This document shows positions 1-8,887 of a stretch of 64,000 nucleotides of DNA, piece by piece. The position numbers and the translations under genes were made by a program. A model generated the notes under the pieces. That model saw only the letters and a list, made by a program, of their open reading frames with translations. It made no database searches and had not been told where the DNA came from. This stretch comes from Sphingomonas sp. HDW15A (GTDB lineage Bacteria > Pseudomonadota > Alphaproteobacteria > Sphingomonadales > Sphingomonadaceae), in contig NZ_CP049870.1 in NCBI RefSeq assembly GCF_011301715.1, positions 186,001 to 250,000 on the forward strand, read 5' to 3'. Positions within the stretch are counted from its first letter, which is position 1, and every line of letters starts with the position of its first letter.

Positions 1-386
1 ACGCCCATCGCGAAGGCGGGAATCGGTGCGACACCGAAACCGAGCGCCTTGGACGCGCCGTAGGTGGCGTAAGCCGCAAGCCCGACAGCGTCGAACCAGA
101 GCAACGCTTTTTCGAGGATCATCCGGCGGCTCAAATACCATACGGCGAGCGCGGCCCCGATGCAGATGGCGAGCGTGGCGTTGGTGCCAACCCAGAACAC
201 CGGTGCGCCGATCAACAGGTCGCGGATCGTACCCCCGCCGACGCCCGTGACCACTGCGAAGAAGATGAAGGTGACCAGCGTCTGGCGCTTCTCGGCCGCG
301 AGCAATGCTCCCGAGACGGCGAAGACGAAAATGCCGATGTAGTCGAGCCAGAAGAGCGCGTCGGGCAGAATGGGCGATGGCGGCAT
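1..386 (-). CDS. TRIC/UPF0126 family membrane protein, C-terminus beyond window
   Basis: Reading leftward from the ATG at 386, the frame stays open to the window edge and gives 128 residues of a very hydrophobic protein. Residues 50-56 form the GGGTIRD signature of the TRIC/YadS (UPF0126) family, whose members carry two such repeats of three helices and form a cation channel or small-molecule transporter in the inner membrane. The first repeat is complete and the second has just begun at the edge. The phaC gene starts divergently 65 bases away. Family membership is clear, but the substrate is not known from sequence. Confidence 0.85.
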   Translation of the reverse strand, partial: MPPSPILPDALFWLDYIGIFVFAVSGALLAAEKRQTLVTFIFFAVVTGVGGGTIRDLLIGAPVFWVGTNATLAICIGAALAVWYLSRRMILEKALLWFDAVGLAAYATYGASKALGFGVAPIPAFAMG

Positions 387-451
387 CCGCGCTCACTAGC
401 GCGAAATGCGCTGCTTCGACAGGCCGGGCGCTATTGGCTATTAGGCGGTGT

Positions 452-2191
452 ATGACCGACGACAGCACGACGGCGAATCCGCCGGGGTTCGAGGACTGGC
501 AGCACTGGGCGCTGGTGATGGCGAAAGCCAACCAGATGATCCTGGAGGCCTGGGCCGACAGCCTGGCCAAGGGCTCGGCGATGCCGGGATTTGGCTTCGG
601 CCCCGCTGCGGCTCCACAGGCGACGGACCCAATGCAATGGATGAGCGCGGGAGCCGAAATGTGGTCGAGAGGCCTGGAGGCCTGGGGCAAGATGCTGGGG
701 CAGGCGAGCGAGGCCGGCGAGAGGCGGGATCGGCGCTTCGGCAGTGAAGAATGGAACGATCCGATCTTCAGCACGGTCAAGCAAAGCTATCTCGCGATCT
801 CGGACCGGCTGCTGGGCACTGTCGATGAGATCGAGGGACTGGACGAGGAGGCGCGCAACCGCCTGCGCTTCGCGACCCAGAATTTCGTCGACGCGATGAG
901 CCCGGCCAATTTTGTCGCGACCAACCCGGAGGTGATGAAGCAGACGATCGAGACCAAAGGCGAGAACCTGCTTTCTGGCCTCAAGAATATGATCGGTGAT
1001 ATTCAGCGTGGGCAGGTGACTCAAAGCCCTGAGGGCGCCTTCGAACTCGGCCGGAACCTCGCCACGACACCGGGCAAGGTGATCTTCGAAACACCCCTAT
1101 TCCAACTCATCCAATATGGACCGGTTACGGAGAAGGTGCTGGAGACCCCGCTGGTGATCTTCCCACCGTGGATCAACCGCTTTTACATTCTCGACCTCAC
1201 GCCGGAAAAGAGCTTCGTCAAATGGACTGTCGAGCAGGGCGTAAGCCTGTTCATGGTCAGCTGGAAAAGCGCGGACGAGAGCATCCGCGACGTGACGATG
1301 GACGATTACGTATCGGCTCAGGAGCAGGCGATCGACGTCATTCGCGACCTGCTGGGCGTTAAGGCGGTACACGCCATCGGCTATTGCGTGGCTGGCACGA
1401 CACTGGCCGCGACGCTGGCCTATCTCGCCGCCAAGCGCGAGGCAGAGAAAGTGGCCAGCACGACCTTCTTCACCGCCCAGGTGGATTTCGACGATGCCGG
1501 CGACATCAAACTGTTCCTCGGCGATGAGACAATGCAGACATTGAAGCAGTTGACTGCCGAAACCGGGGTTCTCGACGGCCGGGTGATGGCGGCGACCTTC
1601 AACCTGCTTCGCGGCCGCGACCTCATCTGGAACTACGTCGTCAACAATTACCTTCTCGGCAAGGATCCGCCGCCTTTCGACCTGCTCCACTGGAACGGCG
1701 ATGTCACCAATCTGCCGGGCGAATGGCACCGCGACTACCTGCAGCGGCTGTATCGCGAGAATTTGCTGGTGAAGCCCGGGGCCATCAGCATCAAGAGCGT
1801 TCCGCTCGACCTCACTAGGATCGAGACGCCCGCCTATATCCAGGCAGGGCGCGAGGACCATATCGCGCCGGCGACCAGCGTGTGGAAGCTGACCCGCATT
1901 CTGGCGGGGCCGAAGCGTTTCGTGCTCGCCGGTTCGGGACATATCGCCGGAGTCGTCAACCCGCCCTCTGCGAACAAATATCAATATTGGACCAACGAGA
2001 AGCCGGCCGCGTCGCTCGACGAATTCGTTGCCGGCGCCACTGAGCACAAGGGCAGCTGGTGGCCGGACTGGATCGATTGGCTGAAAAAGCAGGACCCCAG
2101 GACCGTCATAGCGGACGGTGCCCGGGTTCCGGGCGAAGGCAAATTGAAAGCCATCGAGGATGCGCCCGGCAGGTACGTCAAGACGCGATGA
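452..2191 (+). CDS. phaC: Class I poly(3-hydroxyalkanoate) synthase PhaC
   Basis: The 579-residue protein polymerises (R)-3-hydroxyacyl-CoA into PHA at the granule surface. It has the PHA synthase N-terminal region (about 90-260) and an alpha/beta-hydrolase domain with the triad Cys312 (box GYCVAG), Asp469 and His497. The length matches class I enzymes, which need no PhaE or PhaR subunit. The frame is open upstream to 305, but the upstream part is Arg-rich and unlike the family. The ATG at 452 follows an AGGCGG ribosome site. Its TGA overlaps the next gene's ATG as ATGA. The monomer-supply genes phaA and phaB are not in the window, but a phasin lies at 8.9 kb. Confidence 0.95.
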   Translation: MTDDSTTANPPGFEDWQHWALVMAKANQMILEAWADSLAKGSAMPGFGFGPAAAPQATDPMQWMSAGAEMWSRGLEAWGKMLGQASEAGERRDRRFGSEEWNDPIFSTVKQSYLAISDRLLGTVDEIEGLDEEARNRLRFATQNFVDAMSPANFVATNPEVMKQTIETKGENLLSGLKNMIGDIQRGQVTQSPEGAFELGRNLATTPGKVIFETPLFQLIQYGPVTEKVLETPLVIFPPWINRFYILDLTPEKSFVKWTVEQGVSLFMVSWKSADESIRDVTMDDYVSAQEQAIDVIRDLLGVKAVHAIGYCVAGTTLAATLAYLAAKREAEKVASTTFFTAQVDFDDAGDIKLFLGDETMQTLKQLTAETGVLDGRVMAATFNLLRGRDLIWNYVVNNYLLGKDPPPFDLLHWNGDVTNLPGEWHRDYLQRLYRENLLVKPGAISIKSVPLDLTRIETPAYIQAGREDHIAPATSVWKLTRILAGPKRFVLAGSGHIAGVVNPPSANKYQYWTNEKPAASLDEFVAGATEHKGSWWPDWIDWLKKQDPRTVIADGARVPGEGKLKAIEDAPGRYVKTR

Positions 2192-2610
2192 TCATCCGAG
2201 CTGCGAAAAAGGAGGAACATGAAGCGCTTGAGGAAATCCAGCGCCGCGCCTCGCTCGCGCTTGAAGACTATCGGACCGACCTTGAAGCTAACCCGGATGC
2301 CATCGCCATTCCTGAGGCCCAAATAGAGCGCGGCGACGTGATTGTCGCGGAGCTTGACGGCCGCCTCGCCGGCTTCGCCGCGCTGGATGGCAGCGAGCTG
2401 GACGGTTTATTCGTCAATCCTGAGCATTGGCGTCGGGGAATTGGCGCCGCCCTTGTCGACGCGGCGATCCATGAAGCGCGCCGTCGCGGCCTGAGTCTGG
2501 TCACGGTCGTCGCCAATCCGACCGCGAGGAGCTTCTACGAGAAGTGCGGGTTTCGCATGGAAGGGCAAGCGCAGACACGCTTCGGGCCTGCGATCAAGAT
2601 GTCCCGCTAG
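2188..2610 (+). CDS. GNAT family N-acetyltransferase
   Basis: A 140-residue GNAT-fold protein with the acetyl-CoA pyrophosphate loop WRRGIGAAL in the middle, followed by a long helix and the typical C-terminal segment ARSFYEKCGF. The ATG overlaps the phaC stop (ATGA), so it is probably translationally coupled to phaC, and its stop overlaps the convergent PilZ gene by 17 bases. The acceptor substrate cannot be read from sequence, and the link to PHA metabolism is only positional. Confidence 0.85.
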   Translation: MIIRAAKKEEHEALEEIQRRASLALEDYRTDLEANPDAIAIPEAQIERGDVIVAELDGRLAGFAALDGSELDGLFVNPEHWRRGIGAALVDAAIHEARRRGLSLVTVVANPTARSFYEKCGFRMEGQAQTRFGPAIKMSR

Positions 2611-2899
2611 GTCCCTCAAGCCGCCGGACGACGAGGTTGAACACGGCCTCGTGGAAGGGGTGATCGAACTCGACACCCGCTTTCCAATCCCGAACCCACG
2701 CGATCCGCCCATGGATCGCCGCCATGTCGGGGATGCGCAGGCTGATCGACTCCCCTTCCTCGACCCGGACTGGCGGTGACAGACAGCAGCCTTGCGGCGA
2801 AAAATCCAGCAAGTCGACGCGGTAGCGCGCGTCGCCATGACGCTTGAATTCAACCTCGCAATTGAGAGGTATTCGTTCGCTCTTGCGCGTATCTGTCAT
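2594..2899 (-). CDS. PilZ domain protein (predicted c-di-GMP binding)
   Basis: A 101-residue single-domain protein. It has an N-terminal RKSER segment, matching the RxxxR c-di-GMP loop, and a D-F-S-P-Q-G segment, matching [DN]xSxxG, so both PilZ ligand motifs are present. The start is the ATG at 2899, preceded by AGGGAGAA about 8 bases upstream. A longer in-frame form from 2980 lacks such a site. It is a stand-alone adaptor with no output domain. Its partner is unknown. Confidence 0.85.
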   Translation of the reverse strand: MTDTRKSERIPLNCEVEFKRHGDARYRVDLLDFSPQGCCLSPPVRVEEGESISLRIPDMAAIHGRIAWVRDWKAGVEFDHPFHEAVFNLVVRRLEGPSGTS

Positions 2900-3068
2900 C
2901 CGCAGCCGTTCTCCCTGGCCGGTCGATGACAGTCCGAACGGTTGGCCAGAGCCCCCACGCGCGCCGTCCGGTTGCTGCATGCTTATCCCATAGTGGGGTG
3001 AGCGCTCAATCCGCCAATGGCATTGCGTCCGTTATGACCGATTACTCAGTAGGGGCGGCTGATGCGGC

Positions 3069-3290
3069 TCAGATGATGCCGCCGCCGAGCGACAAGCGCA
3101 CCACGCCGATGATGATCACGAAGATGTTCAGCGCAGTTCCGCTCTTGCTCTTGCCGATTAGTCCGATGCCTGCGCCGATGACCGCAAGCGGGATGATCAG
3201 CCAGTTAAGCGCGCCAAGCAGGGGAATGAAGGCGACGACGGCGCAAAGTAGCGCGACGATACCGATGATCAGGGAAAGAATGTTGGCCAT
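3069..3290 (-). CDS. Small two- or three-helix membrane protein
   Basis: A 73-residue protein made almost entirely of hydrophobic stretches (about 3-24, 28-45 and 50-66) with one short charged loop (GKSKSG). It resembles the many uncharacterised small inner-membrane proteins of alphaproteobacteria. It lies 21 bases downstream of the rarD stop on the same strand, so co-transcription is possible. No function can be assigned. Confidence 0.6.
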   Translation of the reverse strand: MANILSLIIGIVALLCAVVAFIPLLGALNWLIIPLAVIGAGIGLIGKSKSGTALNIFVIIIGVVRLSLGGGII

Positions 3291-3311
3291 TGGCCGTGCT
3301 TAGCAGGCCGA

Positions 3312-4236
3312 TCAGCCTTCGCACAATTCCGGACCCGGCTTCCTCCGCCGCTTAAGGATCGACGAGGAGTAAAGGATCAGCGCGAACCAGATGGCGCCGA
3401 ATGCAACCATGTGCGCCGTCGTCAGAGCCTCCCCGTAGATCGTCACAGCGACCAGAAACTGTAGCGTCGGAGCCAGAAACTGTAGCATTCCTACGGTTGA
3501 ATAAGGCAGCCGCCGGGCGGCGGCGGTGAAACAGAGCAGGGGGACGGTCGAGACCAGCCCGGCGGCGATCAGCAGCCAGCTAACCGATTCGGAATAGTCG
3601 GCCATCATCTTGCCTTCGGCGCCGCCCATCATCAGCCAGGTGAGGGCGATGGGTGCAAGAATGGTTGTTTCGATGCTGAGACCGGCAAGGGAATCGACCG
3701 TGGCCATCTTTCGAAGCAGGCCGTAGGTCGCGAAGCTGAAGCAAAGCAGCAGGCTAATCCACAAAGTGTCGAGCGCCCCGGTCGCAAGAACGGCCACCCC
3801 GGCGGCGGCGATTCCGACAGCCCACCATTGCCGCCTCGACAATCGCTCCCCAGGATGAAGCGGCCGAGGAGGATATTGGCCAGCGGATTGAGATAGTAGC
3901 CAAGGCTGCCCGCGAGGATGTGGCCGGTATTGATGGCATAGACGTAGAACATCCAGTTCACGCCGATCAGCAGGGAGGTAACTGCAAGCAGCGCCATCGT
4001 CCGCTTTTGCGTTACGGCAGCACGCACTTCGTTCCAGGAGCGCGACAGGCTTAGCAGGATGGCCAGGACGATCAGCGACCAGAGAATACGGTGGGCGACG
4101 ATGTCGATCGCGGGAACCGCAGCAATCTGCTTGAAGTAGACCGGCATTACGCCCCACAGCGCGTAAGCGGCTACGCCATAAGCGAGGCCCCGCGGCTCAA
4201 GGAATGACTATGCGCTTGCTCTGTGGTCCTGTTCAT
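3312..4236 (-). CDS. rarD: RarD/EamA family permease, reading frame interrupted twice as written
   Basis: An EamA/RarD drug/metabolite-superfamily permease of about 308 residues with ten expected helices. As written it is split. From the ATG at 4236 the frame hits TAG near 4170. The conserved N-terminal part (ALWGVMPVYFKQ onward) is in another frame. That frame in turn leaves the conserved path after RFILG, and the rest (ERLSRRQWWAVG onward) continues in a third. One extra C near 4201 and one extra G in the four-base run 3848-3851 restore a single continuous frame whose length is divisible by three. The second lesion is firm. The first rests on a poorly conserved N-terminus. RarD proteins are membrane permeases of uncertain substrate. 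Confidence 0.8.
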
Positions 4237-4371
4237 CGGGCGGTGGCCTAGTGGTGGATAGGGCCAAGTCAACGCCTATGGTTGAAGCCACGCTAGTTGA
4301 GTTTGCGCCTGCCGCCTGCCACTCTGCATGGATTGAGCGACTCAATGCGAAGGCAGGATAACCGAGGCATG

Positions 4372-5030
4372 ATGTCGGTCCGTATCACATCGATTTTTGC
4401 GATTGCCGCCCTAGCCGCTGGCTGCGCGGACCTGAACAAACAGGTCGTGCCGCCAGTGCCGATCGTCGCTCCGCCGACCAAGGCAGAGGTGTGGCAAGGA
4501 ATCGCCAGCCAGGCCGACCGGGACCGGCTGGCCAACGTTTCTGGCGCCTGGGCCGCAGGGCTTGCTGCAGCCAGGAAGAGTTTCGCCACCGCGATCCGTG
4601 AGGAAGGCGCTTTGCTCCGTCAGGATGCAGCGCAGGTTCGCCCCGCGCCGACGCCTGGAAGCTACAGCTGCCGGCTCGTTATCCTCGGGGAACTGGCAAG
4701 GGCAAACCCGCGCTCGAGCGGTTCAAGCCTTTCTTCTGCTACGTCCAGACCGAGGGCGAGGTTCTGACCATCGTCAAGCAGACCGGAAGTCAAAGGCCGG
4801 CCGGCCGGTTGTGGGACGACGACAACAGTCGCCGGATGATCTTTCTTGGCAGCTTGGCGCTGGGCAGCGAGGACGAGGTTCGGGCTTATGGCGACGACCC
4901 GCAACGCGACATGGCGGGCGTTTTCGAGCGTATTGCTCCGTTCGTTTGGCGTCTGGTGATTCCATGGCCGCGTGACGGATCGAAGCTGCAGGTGTTCGAA
5001 CTGACGCCGGTCGCCGAACAGCCGAAGTGA
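4372..5030 (+). CDS. DUF4893-type lipoprotein, one-base frameshift as written
   Basis: A predicted lipoprotein of about 219 residues. The ATG at 4372 follows GAGG at 4364-4367 and gives a signal peptide ending in the lipobox LAAGC. The first half reads to SYSCRLVILG. The conserved second half (KPALERFKPFFCYV, then QTGSQRP, AYGDDPQRDMAGVFERI and a C-terminal TPVAEQPK) lies in the next frame. Adding one G to the run 4687-4690 joins them. The two-part layout resembles DUF4893 proteins of sphingomonads, which have no known function. A second start at 4369 is possible. Confidence 0.7.
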
Positions 5031-5043
5031 GGCGTCTCGAAAA

Positions 5044-5394
5044 GTGAGTTTGGCCGACCCGGCGGAGGTCCGCGCTCATCTGATCGCCTCGGCTCGTGCC
5101 CGCCAATCGATTACCTATTCCGAGCTGCTCGCCCATCTTGGCTATGCGTTTTCCAGGCCGAAGATGCGGGCATTGTGCAAGGTTCTTGAAGCCGTCGACG
5201 CCGAGACGGAGGGGCGTGGAGAGCCGGAACTTGCCGTTCTGGTCGTGCGCCAGTCAGACGGGCTTCCCGGCCAAGGCTGGTGGATCGGAAGCGCGCTTAG
5301 CCATGGCTACAAGGGTGACTGGGACGGGCCGGACGCCAGGCGGCTGATCCGACGGCTTCATGCCCAAGCTTTCGACTATTGGTCAGAGCGCTGA
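5044..5394 (+). CDS. Conserved hypothetical protein
   Basis: A 116-residue soluble protein with a GTG start 14 bases after the preceding lipoprotein. It has a helical N-terminal part with ITYSELLAHLG, which reads like a small winged-helix element, then a strand-rich segment (LAVLVVRQSDGLPGQGWW) and a charged C-terminal helix. No enzyme family was recognised. The position just before rluC suggests co-transcription. Confidence 0.65.
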   Translation: MSLADPAEVRAHLIASARARQSITYSELLAHLGYAFSRPKMRALCKVLEAVDAETEGRGEPELAVLVVRQSDGLPGQGWWIGSALSHGYKGDWDGPDARRLIRRLHAQAFDYWSER

Positions 5395-5415
5395 TTAAAC
5401 GCTAGAGGCGCGGCG

Positions 5416-6548
5416 ATGGCCGCCCCTTCCGATCACCGAAGCTTCACCGTCGCAGAAGATGACGACCAGATCCGGCTGGACCGCTGGTTCAAGCGGCACT
5501 TGCCGGACATCAGCTTCAACCAGGTGTCGCGCTGGGCGCGAACCGGGCAGCTGCGGCTGGACGGAAAGAGGGCAACGCCCGGGGACCGGATCGCCTCCGG
5601 TCAGATCATCCGACTGCCGCCGGCGGAAGCCGCGCCGGTCAAGACCGCACGTCCTTCGCGGCCGCCGCCCAACCCCTGACGGAGGATGAAACGGAGTTCG
5701 TCAGATCGCTGGTCGTTGCGACAGGGCAGGACTGGATCGTCCTGAACAAGCCGCCGGGCCTGGCCACGCAGGGCGGAACCAAGACCAGGAATCATCTCGA
5801 CCGGCTGCTTTCGGGCCTAGCCGACGACAAGGGCAACAGGCCCAAGCTTGTCCATCGCCTCGACAAGGACACTAGCGGCGTGCTGCTGGTGGCGCGCAAC
5901 GCACGCGCCGCAGCCCACTTTGCGAAGGCCTTCGCCGGGCGCGGCGCAACGAAAATCTACTGGGCACTGGTGACGGGCGTGCCGTCGATCGAGGACGGGC
6001 TCGTCGACCTGCCGCTTGCCAAGCAGCCGGGGACGGGCGGCGAGAAGATGCATGTCGACCAGGAAAGCGGGCAGGCGGCCAAAAGCCGCTACAAGCTCAT
6101 CGACCGGGCCGGCAATCGTGCGGCGTGGCTTGAGTTGAGGCCGCTGACCGGGCGGACTCATCAGCTTCGCGCGCATATGGCGGCGATCGGCCACCCGATC
6201 GTCGGCGATGCCAAATATGGCGGCCCCGAGGCTTTCCTGACCGGCGGGATTAGCCGCAAGATGCATCTTCACGCGCGGCGGCTTAAGATCGATGCGCCGG
6301 GCGGCAAGACGATCGATGTGACCGTCGACCCGCCCGCGCATTTTGCGGAAAGCCTCGCCGCACTGGGGTTCGACTTTGCGGCGGGCGCGGCCATGCCTCT
6401 GCACACGCCCGACCCGGCCCGATCGCCTGAAGTCCGGGCCAAGAAGGCTGCGGCCCATGCCAAGTCCGCGCGGAAGGCGCGCAAGGGCGAGCGGCGCTCT
6501 CGCGGCTCCGGTGGGACGGCGCCGAGCCGGAAACCGAAACGGCGATGA
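5416..6548 (+). CDS. rluC: RluC/RluD family 23S rRNA pseudouridine synthase, one-base frameshift as written
   Basis: A 377-residue pseudouridine synthase that converts uridines in 23S rRNA. An S4 RNA-binding domain (about 10-75, LDRWFKRHLP then SRWARTGQLRLDG) is followed by the catalytic domain with HRLDKDTSG, which holds the catalytic Asp, then LKLIDR-like strands and GRTHQLRAHM. The C-terminus is a basic Lys/Arg-rich tail. The S4 part ends at a TGA (5677-5679) while the catalytic part reads in another frame. One extra G at about 5660 gives a continuous product. The stop overlaps the following HAD gene (ATGA). RluC and RluD cannot be told apart safely here. Confidence 0.82.
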
Positions 6549-7207
6549 ACCGGCTGGCGATCTTCGATTGCGACGGGACCTTGGTCGACAGCGGCGGCAC
6601 GATCCACCGTGCGCTCGACGCGACCTTCCGGGCGCATGATCTCGTCTGTCCGCCCCGACATGAGGCTCAGAAGGTCATCGGGCTCAGCCTGCAGGAGGCA
6701 ATGATCGCGCTCGCGCCAGAGGCCAATGCAGCGGCGCTGTCGGCGACCTACAAGGAGCACTTCATTGCTATGCGCGGGGCAGGCGAGGTCGACGAACCCT
6801 TGTTCGACGGGATCCTCGATTTGCTCGACGCTCTCGAGGAATGCGGCTGGCTGCTCGGTGTTGCGACTGGGAAAAGCTTTCGTGGTCTCAACCATTGCTT
6901 GACGAGTCACGGGCTCTCCGGGCGCTTTGTGACGCTTCAGACTGCCGACAGCAATCCTTCCAAGCCGCACCCGGGAATGGCGCATTCCGCGATGGCCGAG
7001 GCGGGCGCGGCGCCGGAGACGACCCTCTTCGTCGGCGACACGGCCTGGGACATGGGATGCGCCAGGGCGGCTGGTTGTTTCGCCATTGGGGCGGCCTGGG
7101 GCTACCACACGGTGGAGGAATTGCTGGCGGAGGGAGCGCACCAGGTCGCCGTCCATCCGTCCGAAATCGAAGTTATCGCGCGCAATCACATGGAACTGGT
7201 GCGGTGA
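6545..7207 (+). CDS. HAD-IA family hydrolase
   Basis: A 220-residue haloacid dehalogenase-type phosphatase. Motif I is FDCDGTLVDS (Asp8 nucleophile, Asp10), followed by an alpha-helical cap, motif III around SKPHPG, and motif IV VGDTAWDM. This architecture is that of phosphoglycolate-phosphatase-like enzymes. The substrate is unknown. The ATG overlaps the rluC stop and the TGA overlaps the next gene's GTG start, so it sits in the middle of a coupled operon rluC-HAD-membrane protein-ATP12. Confidence 0.88.
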   Translation: MNRLAIFDCDGTLVDSGGTIHRALDATFRAHDLVCPPRHEAQKVIGLSLQEAMIALAPEANAAALSATYKEHFIAMRGAGEVDEPLFDGILDLLDALEECGWLLGVATGKSFRGLNHCLTSHGLSGRFVTLQTADSNPSKPHPGMAHSAMAEAGAAPETTLFVGDTAWDMGCARAAGCFAIGAAWGYHTVEELLAEGAHQVAVHPSEIEVIARNHMELVR

Positions 7208-7422
7208 ACGACGACGAAGTCTGGCGAAAGCGCTTCCGGCTGTTCGCTGTCGTGCGGCTGCTCGGCGTGGCGACGTTCCTGCTTGGGGTCGCGATCGCCT
7301 ACAGCGACCTCGTTCGCCCGGGTGGCTGGCCGCTCGTCGGTGGGATCCTCGCCATTTGTGGCGTCATCGATGCGGTGCTCGCGCCCAAGCTTCTCAAACG
7401 CATGTGGGAGCGCCAGGGTTGA
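7204..7422 (+). CDS. Small two-helix membrane protein
   Basis: A 72-residue protein with a GTG start overlapping the HAD stop (GTGA) and a stop overlapping the TTG start of the ATP12 gene. It has a basic N-terminus (RKRFRLF) and two hydrophobic segments (about 15-34 and 41-58), then a basic tail (KLLKRMW). Its role is unknown. Its position in the coupled operon next to an F1 assembly factor is the only functional hint. Confidence 0.75.
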   Translation: MNDDEVWRKRFRLFAVVRLLGVATFLLGVAIAYSDLVRPGGWPLVGGILAICGVIDAVLAPKLLKRMWERQG

Positions 7423-8111
7423 AGCGCTTCTGGAACGACGTTGCGGTGCGTGAAGCCGAGACCGGGTTCGGCATCGAACTTGATGGCCGTCCCGTGAGGA
7501 CCCCGGCGGGAAATGCACTCGTCGTTCCAACCCGGGCGCTGGCCGAAGCGATTGCGACCGAATGGGGCGACTGCGGCGACGAGTTGAACCCGCGGGCGAT
7601 GCCGCTCACTGGACTGACCAACGCCGCTATCGACAGGATCGCACCCGATCCGGTCAGCTTCGCCTCGGGTCTCGCAAAATATGGCGAGGCCGACCTGACC
7701 TGTTACCGCGCAGAAGGGCCGGACGCGCTGGTGCGGCGTCAAGCGGAGAGCTGGGACATCCTGCTTGATTGGGCACGGCGGCGCTACGACGTCGATTTCG
7801 CCTGCTCAAGCGGAATCGTACATGTTGCCCAGCCTGCCGACACGGTCGCCAAGCTGGCGCATTCGGTGGCAATCCTCGACCCATTTCGGCTCGCCGCCCT
7901 AGCCCCGATTGTGACGATTGGCGGATCCCTCGTCGCAGGCCTGGCGGTGCTCGAAGAAGCGCTTCCGGCGGACTCCGCGTGGGAAGCAGTCAGTCTCGAC
8001 GAACGCTGGCAGGCGGAGCAATGGGGGGAAGATGAAGAGGCGACAGCGGCGCTCGATGCACGGCGGGCGGACTTCCTCTCAGCGGCCTGTTTCCTGTCGC
8101 TGCTTGGCTAG
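7419..8111 (+). CDS. ATP12 family F1-ATPase assembly chaperone
   Basis: A 230-residue ATP12 protein, which binds the alpha subunit of F1 during ATP synthase assembly in mitochondria and alphaproteobacteria. Recognisable segments are the N-terminal KRFWNDVAV, the core GRPVRTPAGN and the MPLTGLTNAAIDR block. The TTG at 7419 was chosen because it overlaps the previous stop (TTGA), has GGGAG nine bases upstream and puts the family N-terminus right at the start. The stop overlaps the convergent gmk gene by four bases. Confidence 0.88.
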   Translation: MKRFWNDVAVREAETGFGIELDGRPVRTPAGNALVVPTRALAEAIATEWGDCGDELNPRAMPLTGLTNAAIDRIAPDPVSFASGLAKYGEADLTCYRAEGPDALVRRQAESWDILLDWARRRYDVDFACSSGIVHVAQPADTVAKLAHSVAILDPFRLAALAPIVTIGGSLVAGLAVLEEALPADSAWEAVSLDERWQAEQWGEDEEATAALDARRADFLSAACFLSLLG

Positions 8112-8767
8112 TTGGGACGCTCCACCAATTCGCGGACGAAGTTGAGCAGGTACGGCTGGCGCTCGCGGCGCTGACGTTCGGCGATCACGATCGCTCGAAC
8201 CGCCTCGGTGCACTTCTCGACGTCGTCGTTGATCAGCACATAATCATATTCCGCCCAGTGGCCGATCTCGGCCGCGGCCCGGCGCATGCGGAAATCGATC
8301 ACGTCCTGCGTGTCCGTTCCGCGCTCTTCCAGGCGGCGCTTCAATTCCTCCATAGACGGCGGGAGGATGAAGATTCGGACAAGGTCGGTGCGGAAAGCAT
8401 ATTCGAGTTGCTGAGTGCCCTGCCAGTCGATGTCGAACAGGGTGTCGCGGCCGTCCTTCAGCGCCTCCTTGATCGGCTCCTTCGGGCTTCCGTAGCGGTG
8501 TTCGAACACATAGGCCCATTCGGCGAATTCGTCGGCATCGACGAGATTCTGGAACTGCTGATCGTCAACGAAGTGATAATCGACGTCGGCCACTTCACCG
8601 GGGCGCATCGGCCGCGTCGTCGCGCTGATCGACATGGTAATCGTCGGATCTTCCTCCATCAACTTGCGGCTGATCGTCGATTTCCCTGCCCCGGAGGGAG
8701 AGGAGAGGACGATAAGGAGGCCGCGGCGGCGGCGGCTTGGCTGGCTTGGGCTTTCCGTCAGGTCCAT
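8108..8767 (-). CDS. gmk: Guanylate kinase
   Basis: A 219-residue guanylate kinase (GMP + ATP to GDP + ADP), essential for nucleotide supply. The P-loop SSPSGAGKST lies at about residue 21, followed by the GMP-binding ATTRPMRPGE, then DVDYHFV and the lid segment. The frame stays open far upstream, but the family starts at about the ATG at 8767. Transcription is divergent from the phasin gene, and the 120 bases between them hold TGCA-type repeats. Confidence 0.95.
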   Translation of the reverse strand: MDLTESPSQPSRRRRGLLIVLSSPSGAGKSTISRKLMEEDPTITMSISATTRPMRPGEVADVDYHFVDDQQFQNLVDADEFAEWAYVFEHRYGSPKEPIKEALKDGRDTLFDIDWQGTQQLEYAFRTDLVRIFILPPSMEELKRRLEERGTDTQDVIDFRMRRAAAEIGHWAEYDYVLINDDVEKCTEAVRAIVIAERQRRERQPYLLNFVRELVERPN

Positions 8768-8815
8768 GAGCGCCCTTGCCTTGGGCCCAAGCGTGCCGTC
8801 AAGTGCCGCCTCTGC

Positions 8816-8824
8816 TGCACTGCA
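8816..8824. promoter_or_regulatory. TGCA half-site pair in the gmk-phasin intergenic region
   Basis: TGCACTGCA, two TGCA units one base apart, the same arrangement as each arm of the palindrome 24 bases to the right. It could be a second, weaker site for the same regulator. It is too short to be convincing alone. Confidence 0.35.
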
Positions 8825-8847
8825 CAAAAAGCTATTGAAACCCATGC

Positions 8848-8871
8848 TGCATTGCATTATATTGCACTGCA
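8848..8871. promoter_or_regulatory. 24-bp TGCA-repeat palindrome, candidate PhaR operator
   Basis: Two TGCA units spaced five bases apart on each side of a central TATA make an imperfect palindrome with two mismatched pairs out of twelve. It ends two bases before the AAAGGAG ribosome site of the phasin gene. In alphaproteobacteria PhaR represses phasin genes through TGC/GCA-rich sites and is released by PHA. Assigning this site to PhaR is inference from the location and the repeat type. Confidence 0.5.
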
Positions 8872-8887
8872 ACAAAGGAGCAATGCC

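Noticed and set aside
8258..8887. Upstream extension of the phasin frame across gmk
   Set aside because: It is antisense to gmk; the GTG with AAAGGAG at 8888 is a better start and the palindrome lies just before it.
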